A stretch of DNA of 64,000 nucleotides from Vibrio sp. JC009 (GCF_029016485.1 NZ_CP092107.1:558001-622000), one strand, 5' to 3'. Counted from the first letter of the stretch, positions 42,281-52,159 are shown. A program made the numbers and translations. Notes: generated by a model from the sequence alone, not told the origin.

Positions 42281-43495
42281 TTACCGGCTAATCTGGTTAA
42301 CCACACTCATCACACTGCTGGCAGGCATGCCCTGGGATAGAGCTTTCGCCATATATTGCATATAAGGATCGATATGGCTGAATATGCTTTTATAACCGTC
42401 ACACAGGACGCTATAGGAAACACCGTTTTTATCGGTTGCCAGACGGTGTTTCGGGCAGTCACCATGACAGGCAAATTTATACCGGCAAGCTTCACACCCG
42501 GCGCTTAAGTCAGCCTTGCTCCGGCCAAACTTACGCTGCTGTTTGCTGGCGTGAACTTTTGCTAACTTATCCTGCAATATATTTCCAACCTTATGACCTT
42601 TATAAACAAAGTGATCACAAGCGTAAATATCCCCGTTCTGCTCAATCACCATGGCATCACCGCAGGTTTTCTGAAATACACATAAACTTGGCTGATATCC
42701 GGCCCAGGCTGCTAAGGCACTTTCAAACAGCTGAACATAGACTTTCGATACGTCATTTCTCACCCATTGATCGAAAATCGTATTCATAAAGCTGCCGTAC
42801 TCTTTGGCATCCACACTAAACGGCAGCAGATCTTCTGACGCATCAGCCACAGAGACTGTCTGAATATTACCTGCTCCAAACCGGGCCCGGCTTTCAACAA
42901 CCGGGATGTACTGATGAAAGGTTGAATTAATGCTTTTTAAAAAGTCATACACTTTTTTGGGGTGTTTGACATTGATATCGTTTACTACGGTTAAGGTATT
43001 AAACTCCACGCCATGCTTGTTCAGTAGCTCAACCGCTCTCATCACAATTTTAAACGTCGGCTGACCGGTTTTCGTCACCCGGTAAGCATTATGCAGCTCT
43101 TCCGGCCCGTCGATGGACAACCCCACCAGAAAGTTATTCTGCTTAAGAAAACGACACCACTGCTCATCCAGCAGTACGCCATTAGTCTGCAGGCTGTTGC
43201 GGATACGTTTTCCGTTGGCAAAGCGCTTTTGGTATTCCAGAACCTTGTGGAAAAAACCGAGCCCGGCTAATGTGGGTTCACCACCCTGCCAGGCGAACTC
43301 AACCTCCGGCGTCGGCTGACTGGCAATGTAGTTTTTGATGTAACTCCTGAGTACATCATCACTCATGGCGTAGCCTTGCTTGCTTCCGGAAGGTGCTTTA
43401 ATAAACTTCTCTTTTTCCAGATAGAAACAGTAGTCGCAACCCAGATTGCAGTGGAAGCTGGTTGGTTTTGCCATCAGGTGAAATACTTTGGACAT
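42281..43495 (-). CDS. Anaerobic sulfatase-maturating radical SAM enzyme
   Basis: 404 residues from ATG 43495 (GGAG six bases before). Radical SAM motif CNLGCDYC (Cys 16, 20, 23), then the SPASM region with clusters: CVFQKTCGDAMVIEQNGDIYACDHF and CEACRYKFACHGDCPKHR. This family converts the sulfatase active-site Cys or Ser to formylglycine without oxygen. The sulfatase is encoded 200 bases upstream on the same strand, supporting the assignment. Confidence 0.88.
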   Translation of the reverse strand: MSKVFHLMAKPTSFHCNLGCDYCFYLEKEKFIKAPSGSKQGYAMSDDVLRSYIKNYIASQPTPEVEFAWQGGEPTLAGLGFFHKVLEYQKRFANGKRIRNSLQTNGVLLDEQWCRFLKQNNFLVGLSIDGPEELHNAYRVTKTGQPTFKIVMRAVELLNKHGVEFNTLTVVNDINVKHPKKVYDFLKSINSTFHQYIPVVESRARFGAGNIQTVSVADASEDLLPFSVDAKEYGSFMNTIFDQWVRNDVSKVYVQLFESALAAWAGYQPSLCVFQKTCGDAMVIEQNGDIYACDHFVYKGHKVGNILQDKLAKVHASKQQRKFGRSKADLSAGCEACRYKFACHGDCPKHRLATDKNGVSYSVLCDGYKSIFSHIDPYMQYMAKALSQGMPASSVMSVVNQISR

Positions 43496-43567
43496 CAAAT
43501 ACTCCGGGGTTCTTTATTCTCTAATCGCCATAGTCGGGGCATAAATTTATGATAAAGCCCGGTTTTT

Positions 43568-43675
43568 CGTCATTCCTGCGGAGGCAGGAATCTACTCACT
43601 GCGGGCTGTAAGGTAAATGGATCAATTTACTCTACAACGCGTTGACAGTAGATCCCCGCCTTCGCGGGGATGACG
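43568..43675. repeat. Inverted pair of palindromic repeat units (REP-like)
   Basis: Unit 1 (43568-43596) is the hairpin CATTCCTGCGGAGGCAGGAAT; unit 2 (43647-43675) GATCCCCGCCTTCGCGGGGAT is its inverted counterpart, so the whole 108 bases form a long imperfect inverted repeat. Such units occur widely in gammaproteobacterial intergenic DNA. It may act as terminator between the two genes. Confidence 0.7.
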
Positions 43676-43697
43676 TCATTTGGGCCTAATTAGGCTA

Positions 43698-44999
43698 TCA
43701 GGAATTACGAATCATTTCATAACGGGCACGAATGTCAGTTATGATTTTCTTCTCACTGTCTGAGATCCCGTCTGCCAGCAGGTTATTGGCTTCACGAGGA
43801 TCGACAGACAAATCGTAAAGTTTCGACTCTTCACCCTCTATCTGAATCAACTTGTACTGCCCTTCCCTGATTGCCCAGCCAAAAACATCGCTTGGTTTAG
43901 AATCAGACTTATCTTCCTGGAAGTGTTCAACATAAACATAATCACGTTCACCCTTTCCGCCGCTCAGTGCAGGACGGAAATCGAATGAGTCAGATGAGTC
44001 CACCTTTACTCCGGCATAACCGGCAACTGTGGCGAAAAGGTCCGAAGTAGAAACAAAAGCATCGGTTCTTCCCGGCTTAACGCCCGGTCCGTTAACGATA
44101 AACGGAACATGGGTGCCACTGTCATAAATGGTGCCCTTCGCGGCATGGTCACCATAAAATCCTCGCGTAACCTGATTTGGCGTCCCATTATCACCCACAA
44201 ACATGATGACCGTATTGTCACGGGTTTTCTTATCCATTGATGTCAGCAGACGGCCTATTTCACTATCCAGCGCCTCTAACATAGCGTTGTAGTAAGGCAG
44301 CGGATTTCTCTTAATGGAGTCCGCATCCGAAGGCAGGTCACCGGCCGTATGCAAGTCAGCCGGTGGCAGATGGAACGGGGTGTGCGGCGCATTATAAGCC
44401 AGCCAGAGGAACCATGGATTTTTCTGCTCATCCATCCAGTTCAGGGCTTTATCGGTTATTTCAGTGGTTGAGTAGTTGTTTACTTTTACCCGGCTGCCAT
44501 GGGTAACTGCGGGCCAGGTAAAGTAATCACGAACGCCACCTTTGAACATACCAAAGTAGTCCGGCACGCCCAGCTGTTCAGGATGATTCAGAGACTCACC
44601 CGCTCCCGCTAAGTGCCATTTACCTAACAGGTTGGCGCTGTAATCCGTTTTATCCAGCAGATCAAAAAGTGAGTTTGCATCCGCCGACAGCCCATTTGTT
44701 CCCCGTGGGGGTATCGCTGCCCCAACGCCGGTACGAAAGCCGTACTGCCCGGTCATAATAGTTGCCCTTGTTGGCGAACAAACCGGTGCAGAATAGCCAT
44801 TTTCAAACACCATGCTCTGCTCACAAAGCGCTTCCAGATTAGGCATATTTGCCTGCTGATCACCCAGCGAGTAACAGCTGGACGCATCGATTCCCATATC
44901 ATCGGCAATGATCAACAAAACATTCGGTGCTTCATTGGCCATCGCCATACAAGGCAGTGCCGTCAGACATGCCGTGCTTATCGCTGAAGAAAGCTTCAT
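43698..44999 (-). CDS. Exported sulfatase (formylglycine type)
   Basis: 433 residues with a signal peptide (cleavage near AMA/NEA). Metal ligands in LLIIADDMG; catalytic CSPTR (CxPxR, at about residue 75) is the Cys-type sulfatase signature; TGKWHLAG and the late DNG/HG motifs follow. A standard arylsulfatase-like fold of normal length. It is periplasmic. The maturase gene sits downstream. The sulfate ester attacked is unknown; marine sulfated polysaccharide fragments are plausible. Confidence 0.88.
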   Translation of the reverse strand: MKLSSAISTACLTALPCMAMANEAPNVLLIIADDMGIDASSCYSLGDQQANMPNLEALCEQSMVFENGYSAPVCSPTRATIMTGQYGFRTGVGAAIPPRGTNGLSADANSLFDLLDKTDYSANLLGKWHLAGAGESLNHPEQLGVPDYFGMFKGGVRDYFTWPAVTHGSRVKVNNYSTTEITDKALNWMDEQKNPWFLWLAYNAPHTPFHLPPADLHTAGDLPSDADSIKRNPLPYYNAMLEALDSEIGRLLTSMDKKTRDNTVIMFVGDNGTPNQVTRGFYGDHAAKGTIYDSGTHVPFIVNGPGVKPGRTDAFVSTSDLFATVAGYAGVKVDSSDSFDFRPALSGGKGERDYVYVEHFQEDKSDSKPSDVFGWAIREGQYKLIQIEGEESKLYDLSVDPREANNLLADGISDSEKKIITDIRARYEMIRNS

Positions 45000-45211
45000 A
45001 TTTAGTCCCTTTGGTTGTCCGTTTCATCAATTCTAATGAGAGCGGAGCACAGACTAGTTTAGATCTGGTTTAGATGAAGTAAAGCTATGTAAAGCCACGT
45101 TTTCGCTTTTTATTTTCTTAAAATTTGAAACAGATACAGCAAAACCAGCCTTAATGTCATTTTTGTCGACTATGCTTGATAAGTAACGAGTTTTATAAAG
45201 TTCAGGTGCCG

Positions 45212-46540
45212 ATGAAGTATTTACCAGGTATTCGAACCAGCATAGCGCTGCTACTGTCTTTTTTACTGGTAGTCGCCTTTTCGGTTATCGAATACCAACA
45301 TTCTCAATATACTAAATACTCCCATGAGCAGATCGTAAGGTCAGCCAAAAGGGAGCTGCATGTCATCCGTTCAAATCTGGAAGCGGATATCTATTCCGAT
45401 ATCTTCTACGCCAATAGCCTGGCAACGATTATCAGCAGCAACCCTGAATCAACCACCAGCCAGTGGAACGACATAGCCACAGAGCTATACAGTAAGTCAC
45501 ACCATCTGAAGAATCTGGGTGTGGCACCCGATGATGTGATTAAGTTTATTTACCCTATTGAAGGTAACGAAAAGGCACTGGGGCTTGACTTCAGAACCGT
45601 ACCAAAGCAGTGGGAAACCGTAAAAAAAGCGCGAAAGATGGAATCTATCTTTGTTGCCGGGCCGGTAAATCTTGTTCAGGGCGGCGTTGGCCTTATCGCA
45701 CGTACCCCCATCTTTACCGACCCACCGCTTAACCTGGAATACTGGGGAACCTGCAGCGTTGTGCTGGATCTGGAAAAGCTATTTCGGGCAGCTGGTGTAT
45801 ATGAAATAGATAAAAGATACGATTTCTCCATAAGAGGCAAAGATGGGAAAGGCTCTCAGGGGGAGGTTTTCTGGGGAAATCCTGCTGTTTTTGACTCAAT
45901 CTACAGCAGCGAGAATGTGATTCTGCCCTCCGGCACATGGGAAATGGCCGTCTCCATCTCTTCTCTCTATGAAGACATTCCGTTCACTGATAAATATGCG
46001 GCAAGGTTAATCGGTTATCCCATCGTGCTTATCTTTGCCCTGCTATTTATCGCCTTCTACCACTTTTATAAAAAGGCATACCATCTTTCCATGCAGGATG
46101 GCGTAACCCGTCTGCCTAATCACAAATATTTCGCCTTTACACTTCAGCAGATGATCAATCACTCCCGTAAGAGGGATACCGGCTTTGCTCTGGTGAAGAT
46201 TTATCTGAATGACGTTCACCCGGTAGACAGCACTTATGGACGAAACACCGGCAACAGCCTGCTGATGGAAGTGGCGGAAAGAATAACACGAGGGCTGCAA
46301 TCCTCTGACATCCTGGCCAGAACAGACAGAGCAACGTTTTTTGCGATTCTTCCACGGATAGTGGACGAAGATCTGATCAGGCAGATTACCACCAATCTGG
46401 AGCATTCCATTTGTGAAAAACAGGTGAAGCTGGAAACCGATAAAATTGATATCACGGTTTCCATCAGCCACACTGTTTTTCTGGACAAGGCGCTTAACGC
46501 CGAAGAGTTAATGCTGATGGTAGGCGAACCTAGTGATTGA
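45212..46540 (+). CDS. CHASE-domain membrane protein with degenerate GGDEF domain
   Basis: 442 residues from ATG 45212 (the frame starts at TTG 45176, but CAGGTG precedes 45212). Two membrane helices flank a periplasmic CHASE domain (about 40-230; LGLDFRTVPKQW, GPVNLVQGGVGLIARTPIF). The cytoplasmic part keeps the diguanylate cyclase fold (DGVTRLPNHKYF), but the catalytic GGDEF is replaced by TDRATF, so no cyclase activity is expected; it might bind GTP or a partner. It converges on the polyferredoxin gene and overlaps it by 11 bases. Confidence 0.8.
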   Translation: MKYLPGIRTSIALLLSFLLVVAFSVIEYQHSQYTKYSHEQIVRSAKRELHVIRSNLEADIYSDIFYANSLATIISSNPESTTSQWNDIATELYSKSHHLKNLGVAPDDVIKFIYPIEGNEKALGLDFRTVPKQWETVKKARKMESIFVAGPVNLVQGGVGLIARTPIFTDPPLNLEYWGTCSVVLDLEKLFRAAGVYEIDKRYDFSIRGKDGKGSQGEVFWGNPAVFDSIYSSENVILPSGTWEMAVSISSLYEDIPFTDKYAARLIGYPIVLIFALLFIAFYHFYKKAYHLSMQDGVTRLPNHKYFAFTLQQMINHSRKRDTGFALVKIYLNDVHPVDSTYGRNTGNSLLMEVAERITRGLQSSDILARTDRATFFAILPRIVDEDLIRQITTNLEHSICEKQVKLETDKIDITVSISHTVFLDKALNAEELMLMVGEPSD

Positions 46541-47747
46541 TCTGGTGGAGATACCTGATCAGTTCCATCCGCATTTCATCGCTCACCTGGCTATGCCAGA
46601 AGCCTGCCATGTGTGCTATGAGAGGCAAACCAAACATCAATAACAGCAAGATAATCAGCACGCCTCGTGCTGATAGTTTGCTGCCCCAACGCGATCTGAC
46701 AGACAACGCCTCTTTTTTCGGGCAAGCGCTGATACAGCGCATGCAGGACTGGCATTCATCCACCCGCACCGTCTCGATAACATGCACCTGAATCCGGGCA
46801 GGACATGCTCTTGTGCACTTATCACAACTCATCCCCCCGGCATCATTCAGACAATGACTGGTATCTCGTCTGACTTTAAACGGGCTAAGAAAGCTAAGCA
46901 GCCCCAGAGCTGCGCCATAGGGACAGAGATAACGGCAAAAAGACTGCTTCTGCCAGGCCGCCATTAAAAATATAACAAGCAGAATGGTTCCGCCGATTAC
47001 TCCCGGACTGACAAAGAACATGGCCGTTTTCAGGTCCGCAATCTTCATATAATGCCCGTTCAGATAATAGGGCAGAGCCTCTTTGGGCATGGCTAATACC
47101 ACAATATATAAAAGCCCGGCAAGCAGCAGGTACTTCAGCATCCGCAGCGGCCAGTCCAGCCATTTGGGAGGATTCCACTCACCTTTTATCAGGCGGGTTC
47201 TTAACTTATGAATATACTGCCCGGCTAACCCAACCGGACAAAACCAGCCACAGAAAGCACGCTTAACAAACACTCCGCTAAGCAGGACAGATGTGAGCAT
47301 AACCGCAGCGGCGGGATGATTTTTATCCCAGAAATTCAGTGTCAGTATTGCTTTGATTTCCAGGCCAGCGGCAATCGGAAGAAAAGCATCCACCACATCC
47401 GGGCGGCTGATATCCGGAACAATGCCATGAGCAAGCAGGCTGTAGTAGACAATATACTGGCAACCCACCAGTGCTATCGCCAGTCCCATCATATGCTGCA
47501 CCCAGTCACGCAGAGTATTTTCCCGGCCGGTGGCCGTTGCCAGCTCCGGTCTGAAGCGGTGAAGCAGCCCAAGTCCGGCCAGCCCGGCAACCGTTCCAAG
47601 CAGCAGCGGCCATGAGAAAGAAACAGCAAGAGCAGAAATAACCAGGGCCAGGGTCATCATCGAACCCCACTTTTGCTTGCTGGTATAAAGAAGGCTCAGG
47701 CAGAACGCCAGGCCGGACATCAGAATTATGGACTCAAGAACAGACAT
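46530..47747 (-). CDS. NapH/CcoG-like membrane polyferredoxin
   Basis: 405 residues with about eight membrane helices. Membrane-side Cys motifs CGWFCPVG and CRYLCPYG, then a cytoplasmic double [4Fe-4S] part (CDKCTRACP and CQSCMRCISACP). This is the NapH/NosR C-terminal type that links the quinone pool with a periplasmic or cytoplasmic reductase. No napA or nosZ is near; the other candidates are the flavoprotein module at 36.9 kb and FMN protein at 59.7 kb. Single gene. Confidence 0.82.
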   Translation of the reverse strand: MSVLESIILMSGLAFCLSLLYTSKQKWGSMMTLALVISALAVSFSWPLLLGTVAGLAGLGLLHRFRPELATATGRENTLRDWVQHMMGLAIALVGCQYIVYYSLLAHGIVPDISRPDVVDAFLPIAAGLEIKAILTLNFWDKNHPAAAVMLTSVLLSGVFVKRAFCGWFCPVGLAGQYIHKLRTRLIKGEWNPPKWLDWPLRMLKYLLLAGLLYIVVLAMPKEALPYYLNGHYMKIADLKTAMFFVSPGVIGGTILLVIFLMAAWQKQSFCRYLCPYGAALGLLSFLSPFKVRRDTSHCLNDAGGMSCDKCTRACPARIQVHVIETVRVDECQSCMRCISACPKKEALSVRSRWGSKLSARGVLIILLLLMFGLPLIAHMAGFWHSQVSDEMRMELIRYLHQINH

Positions 47748-47870
47748 TTTTTATCGATACTACACTCGTCAGGATTGGTATGGTAACGAATTTCAAGGAG
47801 ATATTCCTATAGTGCGCTCTCAAGTTTTTATCAGGCAATTCATCCTAAAGGGCTAATACCAATACCAGAT

Positions 47871-47979
47871 AAAAAAAGAGCCAACCGCAAATCAAGCAGT
47901 TGGCTTATAGATAGTGTGAACAATTGTATTCACTAACAACGTCAGTTGGCTAGGTGACCCTCGGCTTTAAGAAGGGTCA
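47871..47979 (-). ncRNA. qrr: Qrr quorum-regulatory small RNA
   Basis: 109 bases on the minus strand. It has a 5' hairpin (TGACCC near 47979 pairs with GGGTCA), the conserved target-pairing core containing CCTAGCCAACTGACGTTG and TTAGTGAAT, and a terminal hairpin (AGCCAAC/GTTGGCT, 47879-47905) followed by seven T. These are the marks of Vibrio Qrr RNAs. Qrr is made at low cell density through LuxO and sigma-54 and, with Hfq, controls luxR/hapR-type, aphA-type and other mRNAs. The neighbouring genes are not luxO, so this is not the qrr1 position. Confidence 0.93.
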
Positions 47980-47990
47980 TTATATGTATT

Positions 47991-48006
47991 GCATAGTGCG
48001 TGCCAA
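47991..48006 (-). promoter_or_regulatory. Sigma-54 promoter of Qrr
   Basis: Minus strand TTGGCAC-GCACT-ATGC: the -24 GG and -12 GC are ten bases apart, the exact sigma-54 spacing. The Qrr 5' end lies 12 bases downstream of the -12 element. Confidence 0.9.
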
Positions 48007-48070
48007 CTTTAATGAAACGGATTACATGATACGCTAAGAGAATTCTGAGCTCTTATCACTGCCTTCAATA

Positions 48071-48106
48071 GCAAATTGCATTTGCATAATGCTATTTTTG
48101 CAAATT
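48071..48106 (-). promoter_or_regulatory. Possible LuxO binding sites upstream of Qrr
   Basis: TTGCATTTGCA (48076-48086) and a second TTTTTGCAAATT (48096-48107) resemble the TTGCA/TGCAA activator boxes upstream of known qrr genes; about 70-100 bases before the -24 element. The spacing within the sites is not a perfect match. Confidence 0.45.
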
Positions 48107-48231
48107 AAAAAATATGGTGGCTCTGGTTAAACTTTTCTGACAGTTACAACAAATACAACTAATAACATTTTACACACTGACGCAACAGTCATTAACATGT
48201 TTATCCCGTATTTAATAAATGGTTTTTACAA

Positions 48232-48441
48232 ATGAGGTATCAGATAAAAGAAGCTTTAGACAGAATTTCAGACTTAACCTCCTGCAACCCTAACAGTGTT
48301 AAGCTTGCTAAAGCCGAACCGAATAACATTCGCCTGAGTTGTACCGACGCAAATGATAGCCAGGTAGATTTCATCTACACCAGTGGTGAGCTGTACCGTC
48401 TGTCTAACCATCATCAGGTGAAGTTGTCTTCAGAAAAGTAG
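48232..48441 (+). CDS. Hypothetical small protein
   Basis: 69 residues, soluble, mixed alpha/beta (MRYQIKEALDRISDLTSCNPNSVKLAKAEPNNIRLSC). Two Cys. No known family recognised. It has its own terminator at 48471, which supports real expression. Confidence 0.5.
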   Translation: MRYQIKEALDRISDLTSCNPNSVKLAKAEPNNIRLSCTDANDSQVDFIYTSGELYRLSNHHQVKLSSEK

Positions 48442-48470
48442 CAAAAATATAATCTGAAACTCCCCCTATT

Positions 48471-48503
48471 ACTCAGCATAACTTGCCATATCGCTGAGTT
48501 TTA
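48471..48503 (+). terminator. Terminator after small protein gene
   Basis: ACTCAGC (48471) pairs with GCTGAGT (48493), then four T. Confidence 0.65.
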
Positions 48504-48707
48504 AGTATTTCCTGAATTTAATTATTGCGATAAATGCTTCTTTACCGGCACTTCAAATTTATGATTATTTTGCATTTTAAATATGCATAGAATACATATC
48601 ATAAAACCTCATAATGTTTACTGTGCATACATAGCTTTTCATGGCAGAATAGCCCCGCCCTATTAATCAACAAGCTGGTTGTCAGCGAATTTTTGCAGAG
48701 GTTAAGT

Positions 48708-49811
48708 GTGAAAGGTCTGTTTGAAGAGTCCCAAATCGGAAATATGCTAGTAAAAAACCGCTTTGTCAGAAGCGCCACCTGGGAAAATATGACCACTGAA
48801 CATGGTCATATGACGGACAGCCTTTATGAAATCTACGATGAGCTGGCAAAGGGTGAAGTTGGATTAATTATTACCGGCTACGCCAATATTGTGCCGGAAG
48901 AGCAGCCAAATCCGGGAATGATGGGGATGTATGATGACTCATTTCTGGATGAGTACAAAAAGCTGACAGACCTTGTTCATCAAAGCGATGCGAAGATCCT
49001 GATGCAGCTTGCCTACGGCGGAACAAAAACCACTCACAATGTCGGCTCTCGCGTTATTTTTGCACCAAGTGAGGTCGCTGAAAGAGGTACTAAAACTCTT
49101 GGTAAAGCGATGACCAAAGATGAGATAGATTACATTGTTAACGCCTTTGCCCTTGCCGCCGGAAGAGCTAAGCAGGCCGGTTTTGACGGTGTTGAAATTC
49201 ATGGCGCACATACCTATCTGATTAACCAGTTTCTGAGTCCTTATTACAACCGTCGTGAAGATGAGTATGGTGGCAGCCTGGAAAACCGGATGCGTTTTCT
49301 GCTGGAAATCTACCGCGAGATGCGCAAAGTTGTCGGTGAAGACTTCCCTATTCTGGTTAAGCTTACCGCTACCGAGTTTTTTGAAGACGGCCTGACGTTT
49401 GATGAAACCCGAATCATCTGTAAGAAAATGGAAGAGATCGGTGTAGACGGTATCGAGATCTCAGGGAATATTCACGGTAAAGCGAATGATATGGTCGGTG
49501 AAGCCTACGATGGTCACGCTATCCAGGAAGAGGGTTACTTCCTTGAATACGGAAAAGTCATCAGCGAAGAGGTGAATATTCCGGTCATTACCGTGGGCGG
49601 TCTTTCCGATATCAATACCATTGAGGAAATGGCTGCGAATACCAATATCGGCTACTTCGCCATAGCGCGCCCGTTGCTTTCTGAGCCTCAGCTAATCAAG
49701 CGCTGGAAAGAGGGCGACCGGAGCCCGGCTATCTGTGAAAGATGCTCTAAATGCCGTACACGCAGAGGTAACTTCTGTGTGGTTCACAACAAACGCAGAA
49801 AAGCCGCTTAA
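48708..49811 (+). CDS. Old Yellow Enzyme family NAD(P)H:flavin oxidoreductase
   Basis: 367 residues from GTG 48708 (AGAGG nine bases before); an in-frame TTG at 48693 is less likely. TIM barrel with FMN-binding family motifs: the substrate His in EIHGAHTYLINQFLSPYYNRREDEYGGSLENR, and VITVGGL near the phosphate end. The C terminus has CERCSKCRTRRGNFC, possible metal or Fe-S ligands, absent from classical OYE. It could be an ene-reductase or part of a dienoyl-CoA-reductase-like branch. Single gene, with a palindromic repeat pair downstream. Confidence 0.85.
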   Translation: MKGLFEESQIGNMLVKNRFVRSATWENMTTEHGHMTDSLYEIYDELAKGEVGLIITGYANIVPEEQPNPGMMGMYDDSFLDEYKKLTDLVHQSDAKILMQLAYGGTKTTHNVGSRVIFAPSEVAERGTKTLGKAMTKDEIDYIVNAFALAAGRAKQAGFDGVEIHGAHTYLINQFLSPYYNRREDEYGGSLENRMRFLLEIYREMRKVVGEDFPILVKLTATEFFEDGLTFDETRIICKKMEEIGVDGIEISGNIHGKANDMVGEAYDGHAIQEEGYFLEYGKVISEEVNIPVITVGGLSDINTIEEMAANTNIGYFAIARPLLSEPQLIKRWKEGDRSPAICERCSKCRTRRGNFCVVHNKRRKAA

Positions 49812-49847
49812 TCAATAAAAATCACAAACTTACGTCCAACCTCGACT

Positions 49848-50008
49848 CGTTCCCACGCTCCCGCGTGGGAATGCATACCAGACTCAAATATTCCAGCCCC
49901 CTACCAGATTTCCCCGAAACAGAAGATAGCTGAGAATGTAAATGCTGTAGGTTCTACAGAATGTCTCAGGCTCAGGTAGGCATTCCCACGCTGGAGCATG
50001 GGAACGAG
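49848..50008. repeat. Inverted pair of Vibrio-type palindromic repeats
   Basis: Unit 1 (49848-49876) reads CGTTCCCACGCTCC then GCGTGGGAATG; unit 2 (49980-50008) is its inverted copy (CATTCCCACGCTGG ... GGGAACGAG). Each is a hairpin, and together they enclose about 100 unique bases, like a small non-coding mobile repeat. A short open frame across unit 2 is not a gene. Confidence 0.72.
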
Positions 50009-50050
50009 GAAATGCATAACTTTCAATGAGTTATGCACACGCGCCACTAC

Positions 50051-52159
50051 TCAGTCAGAGCGATTTATCTTTAACACCTTATCCTGAATCATTCGTTCAA
50101 TATCCCTTGCTGCCACGGGCTTGGAATAAACATAACCCTGAATCAGATCGCAGCCGTAGTTATGGATGCAATCGAGCTGCTCGTTGGTCTCTACCCCTTC
50201 TGCAACCACGTTCAGCCCGAGGTTTTTGGCGAAGCTAACGATTGAACGGACAATTGCCACATCTTTCGAGTTATCCGGTACATAATCCACAAAGGTTTTA
50301 TCTATCTTCAGGGTAGAAATAGGCAGGTTCTTCAGCTGTGAAAAGGAAGAGTAGCCGGTGCCGAAATCATCAATCGCCATCTTGATACCAAGGTCATTGA
50401 TGGATTTCAGTGTTTCCAGACAGTGGCTTCCCTCGATATTAGCCTCAATCAGGTACTCTTCAGTCAGTTCGATCTCCAGCATGCGGGAGGGTACATCCGA
50501 CTTTTTCAGCTCATTCTCAATAAACTGGCAAAGCCTCTCATCGTGCAGTTGACTGGCTGAGACGTTAACCGCTATTGATATCTCATTGTATTCAGTATCC
50601 TTCCACGCTTTTAGCTGCTGAACGGCACTTTCAATGACCCACTTCCCCATGGGAACAATAAGCCCCGTATCCTCAGCAACCGGGATAAAGTCAGCCGGAG
50701 AAATAATACCCTGCTCTCCCCGGTCCCAGCGGATCAGAGCTTCTACTCCTTTCAGTATCCCGGACTCAGGGTCCACCTTTGGCTGATAGACAAGATGAAA
50801 CTCGTTATTCTTTAACCCTTCACGAAGCTCATTTTCCAGCGTCCATGACTTCATGGTCTCTTCGGTCAGTTCACTGGAATAAAAAGCCAGCTTGCTTTGC
50901 GTTCTGCGCTTGGCATCATACATAGCCGTATCCGCATTACGCAGTAACTCTTCCTGTGTGATGCCATTGTCCGGATACAGGCTGATACCTATACTCGCCT
51001 CAACATGCAGACGCTGTCCGTCCACCTCGAAAGGAAACTCAAAGCCTTCAAGGATCCTCTGGGTTAACTGACTGACACTCTGAATACTGTCGATGCTATC
51101 CAGAATAACCGCAAACTCATCGCCCCCCAGCCGTGCCACTGTGTCATAAAGACGGATAACACTTCTCAGCCTTTCTGCCACCCGGATTAACAGCATGTCA
51201 CCGATATCATGCCCCAGCGAATCGTTAATATATTTAAATCTGTCCAGGTCGATATAGAGCAGCGCCACTTTTTGATTGCTTCGCTGTGAGCGGTCAATTG
51301 CCCCCTCAAGCAACCGGTGGAAAAGCACCCGGTTCGGCAAGTCCGTCAGTGCATCGTGGTGAGCAATATGATTCAGCCGGAACTGGGACTCCTTCAAACT
51401 GGAAATATCCTGAATCGTACCAATAAGCAAACAGGATTCATCGGTAACCAACTGAGCCTGTATATGGGTATAGATAACGCTCTCATCCGAAAGCTGAAGG
51501 CGTGCCTCGATATCAAAGCCTTCGGCTCCGTTCTTTTCAAGTACATTACTGACGGTGGCGCTGAAAAGCGCGCGGTCTGACTCATGGATCAGATGAGTCA
51601 GCTCATCCAGACCATGCTCAAACCCGGTTCCCGGCAGAGAAAGCATTTTACTCAGTTGGAAAGAGAACCTGACCTCATCGGTTTCACAGTTGAGTTCCCA
51701 GTAGCCTAGTTTGGCGATTTCCTGAGCCTGCTCCAGACGGCTTTCGCTCTGTTTTAAGGCTTTAAAATCATCCGATGCCCTGAGCACATACCTCAAACGG
51801 TAGCTGATAAGAGACCAGTTAAGCGGCTTAGCGATAAAGTCCGTTGCACCATAGTCATACGCCTGTTCGATGGATTCGCTGTCATCCAGCCCGGTGATCA
51901 TTACTATCGGCACCTCCCGCCCCTGCTCAGAGGCGCGGACATATTTGCAGATATCAAAGCCACTCATATCGGGAAGCCTGACATCAAGCAGAAGCATGCA
52001 GTAACGATTCCTGTGATAAAGCTCCAGCGCCTGACTGCCATTCGGGGCTTCGTGTATCTCATAATCACCCAGGCTGCCGATGGACTCCCGCAAAAGCAAG
52101 CGCGTCATCTCATCGTCGTCCACCAGCAATATATTCTGACTATGCTTGTTTAGCTTCAT
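50051..52159 (-). CDS. REC-PAS-GGDEF-EAL response regulator
   Basis: 702 residues. Receiver ([18 protein letters not shown]; phospho-Asp in [14 protein letters not shown]), PAS-like part (about 145-265), GGDEF with intact ARLGGDEF and an RxxD site (RLYD) five residues before, then EAL with VEALIRW and the loop-6 motif DDFGTGYSS. Both catalytic domains look intact, so it may make or degrade c-di-GMP depending on phosphorylation. It overlaps the kinase gene by 20 bases, and the kinase's HPT domain is the likely phosphodonor. Confidence 0.9.
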   Translation of the reverse strand: MKLNKHSQNILLVDDDEMTRLLLRESIGSLGDYEIHEAPNGSQALELYHRNRYCMLLLDVRLPDMSGFDICKYVRASEQGREVPIVMITGLDDSESIEQAYDYGATDFIAKPLNWSLISYRLRYVLRASDDFKALKQSESRLEQAQEIAKLGYWELNCETDEVRFSFQLSKMLSLPGTGFEHGLDELTHLIHESDRALFSATVSNVLEKNGAEGFDIEARLQLSDESVIYTHIQAQLVTDESCLLIGTIQDISSLKESQFRLNHIAHHDALTDLPNRVLFHRLLEGAIDRSQRSNQKVALLYIDLDRFKYINDSLGHDIGDMLLIRVAERLRSVIRLYDTVARLGGDEFAVILDSIDSIQSVSQLTQRILEGFEFPFEVDGQRLHVEASIGISLYPDNGITQEELLRNADTAMYDAKRRTQSKLAFYSSELTEETMKSWTLENELREGLKNNEFHLVYQPKVDPESGILKGVEALIRWDRGEQGIISPADFIPVAEDTGLIVPMGKWVIESAVQQLKAWKDTEYNEISIAVNVSASQLHDERLCQFIENELKKSDVPSRMLEIELTEEYLIEANIEGSHCLETLKSINDLGIKMAIDDFGTGYSSFSQLKNLPISTLKIDKTFVDYVPDNSKDVAIVRSIVSFAKNLGLNVVAEGVETNEQLDCIHNYGCDLIQGYVYSKPVAARDIERMIQDKVLKINRSD

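Larger units (their letters stand above)
47748..48231. other. Intergenic region holding the Qrr gene
   Basis: No protein gene. It carries the Qrr small RNA, its sigma-54 promoter and possible LuxO activator sites, all on the minus strand, listed individually. The rest (47748-47870 and 48110-48231) shows nothing clear. Confidence 0.8.

Noticed and set aside
50026..50238. 70-codon plus-strand frame
   Set aside because: It overlaps the convergent end of the EAL gene and starts just after a palindromic repeat.
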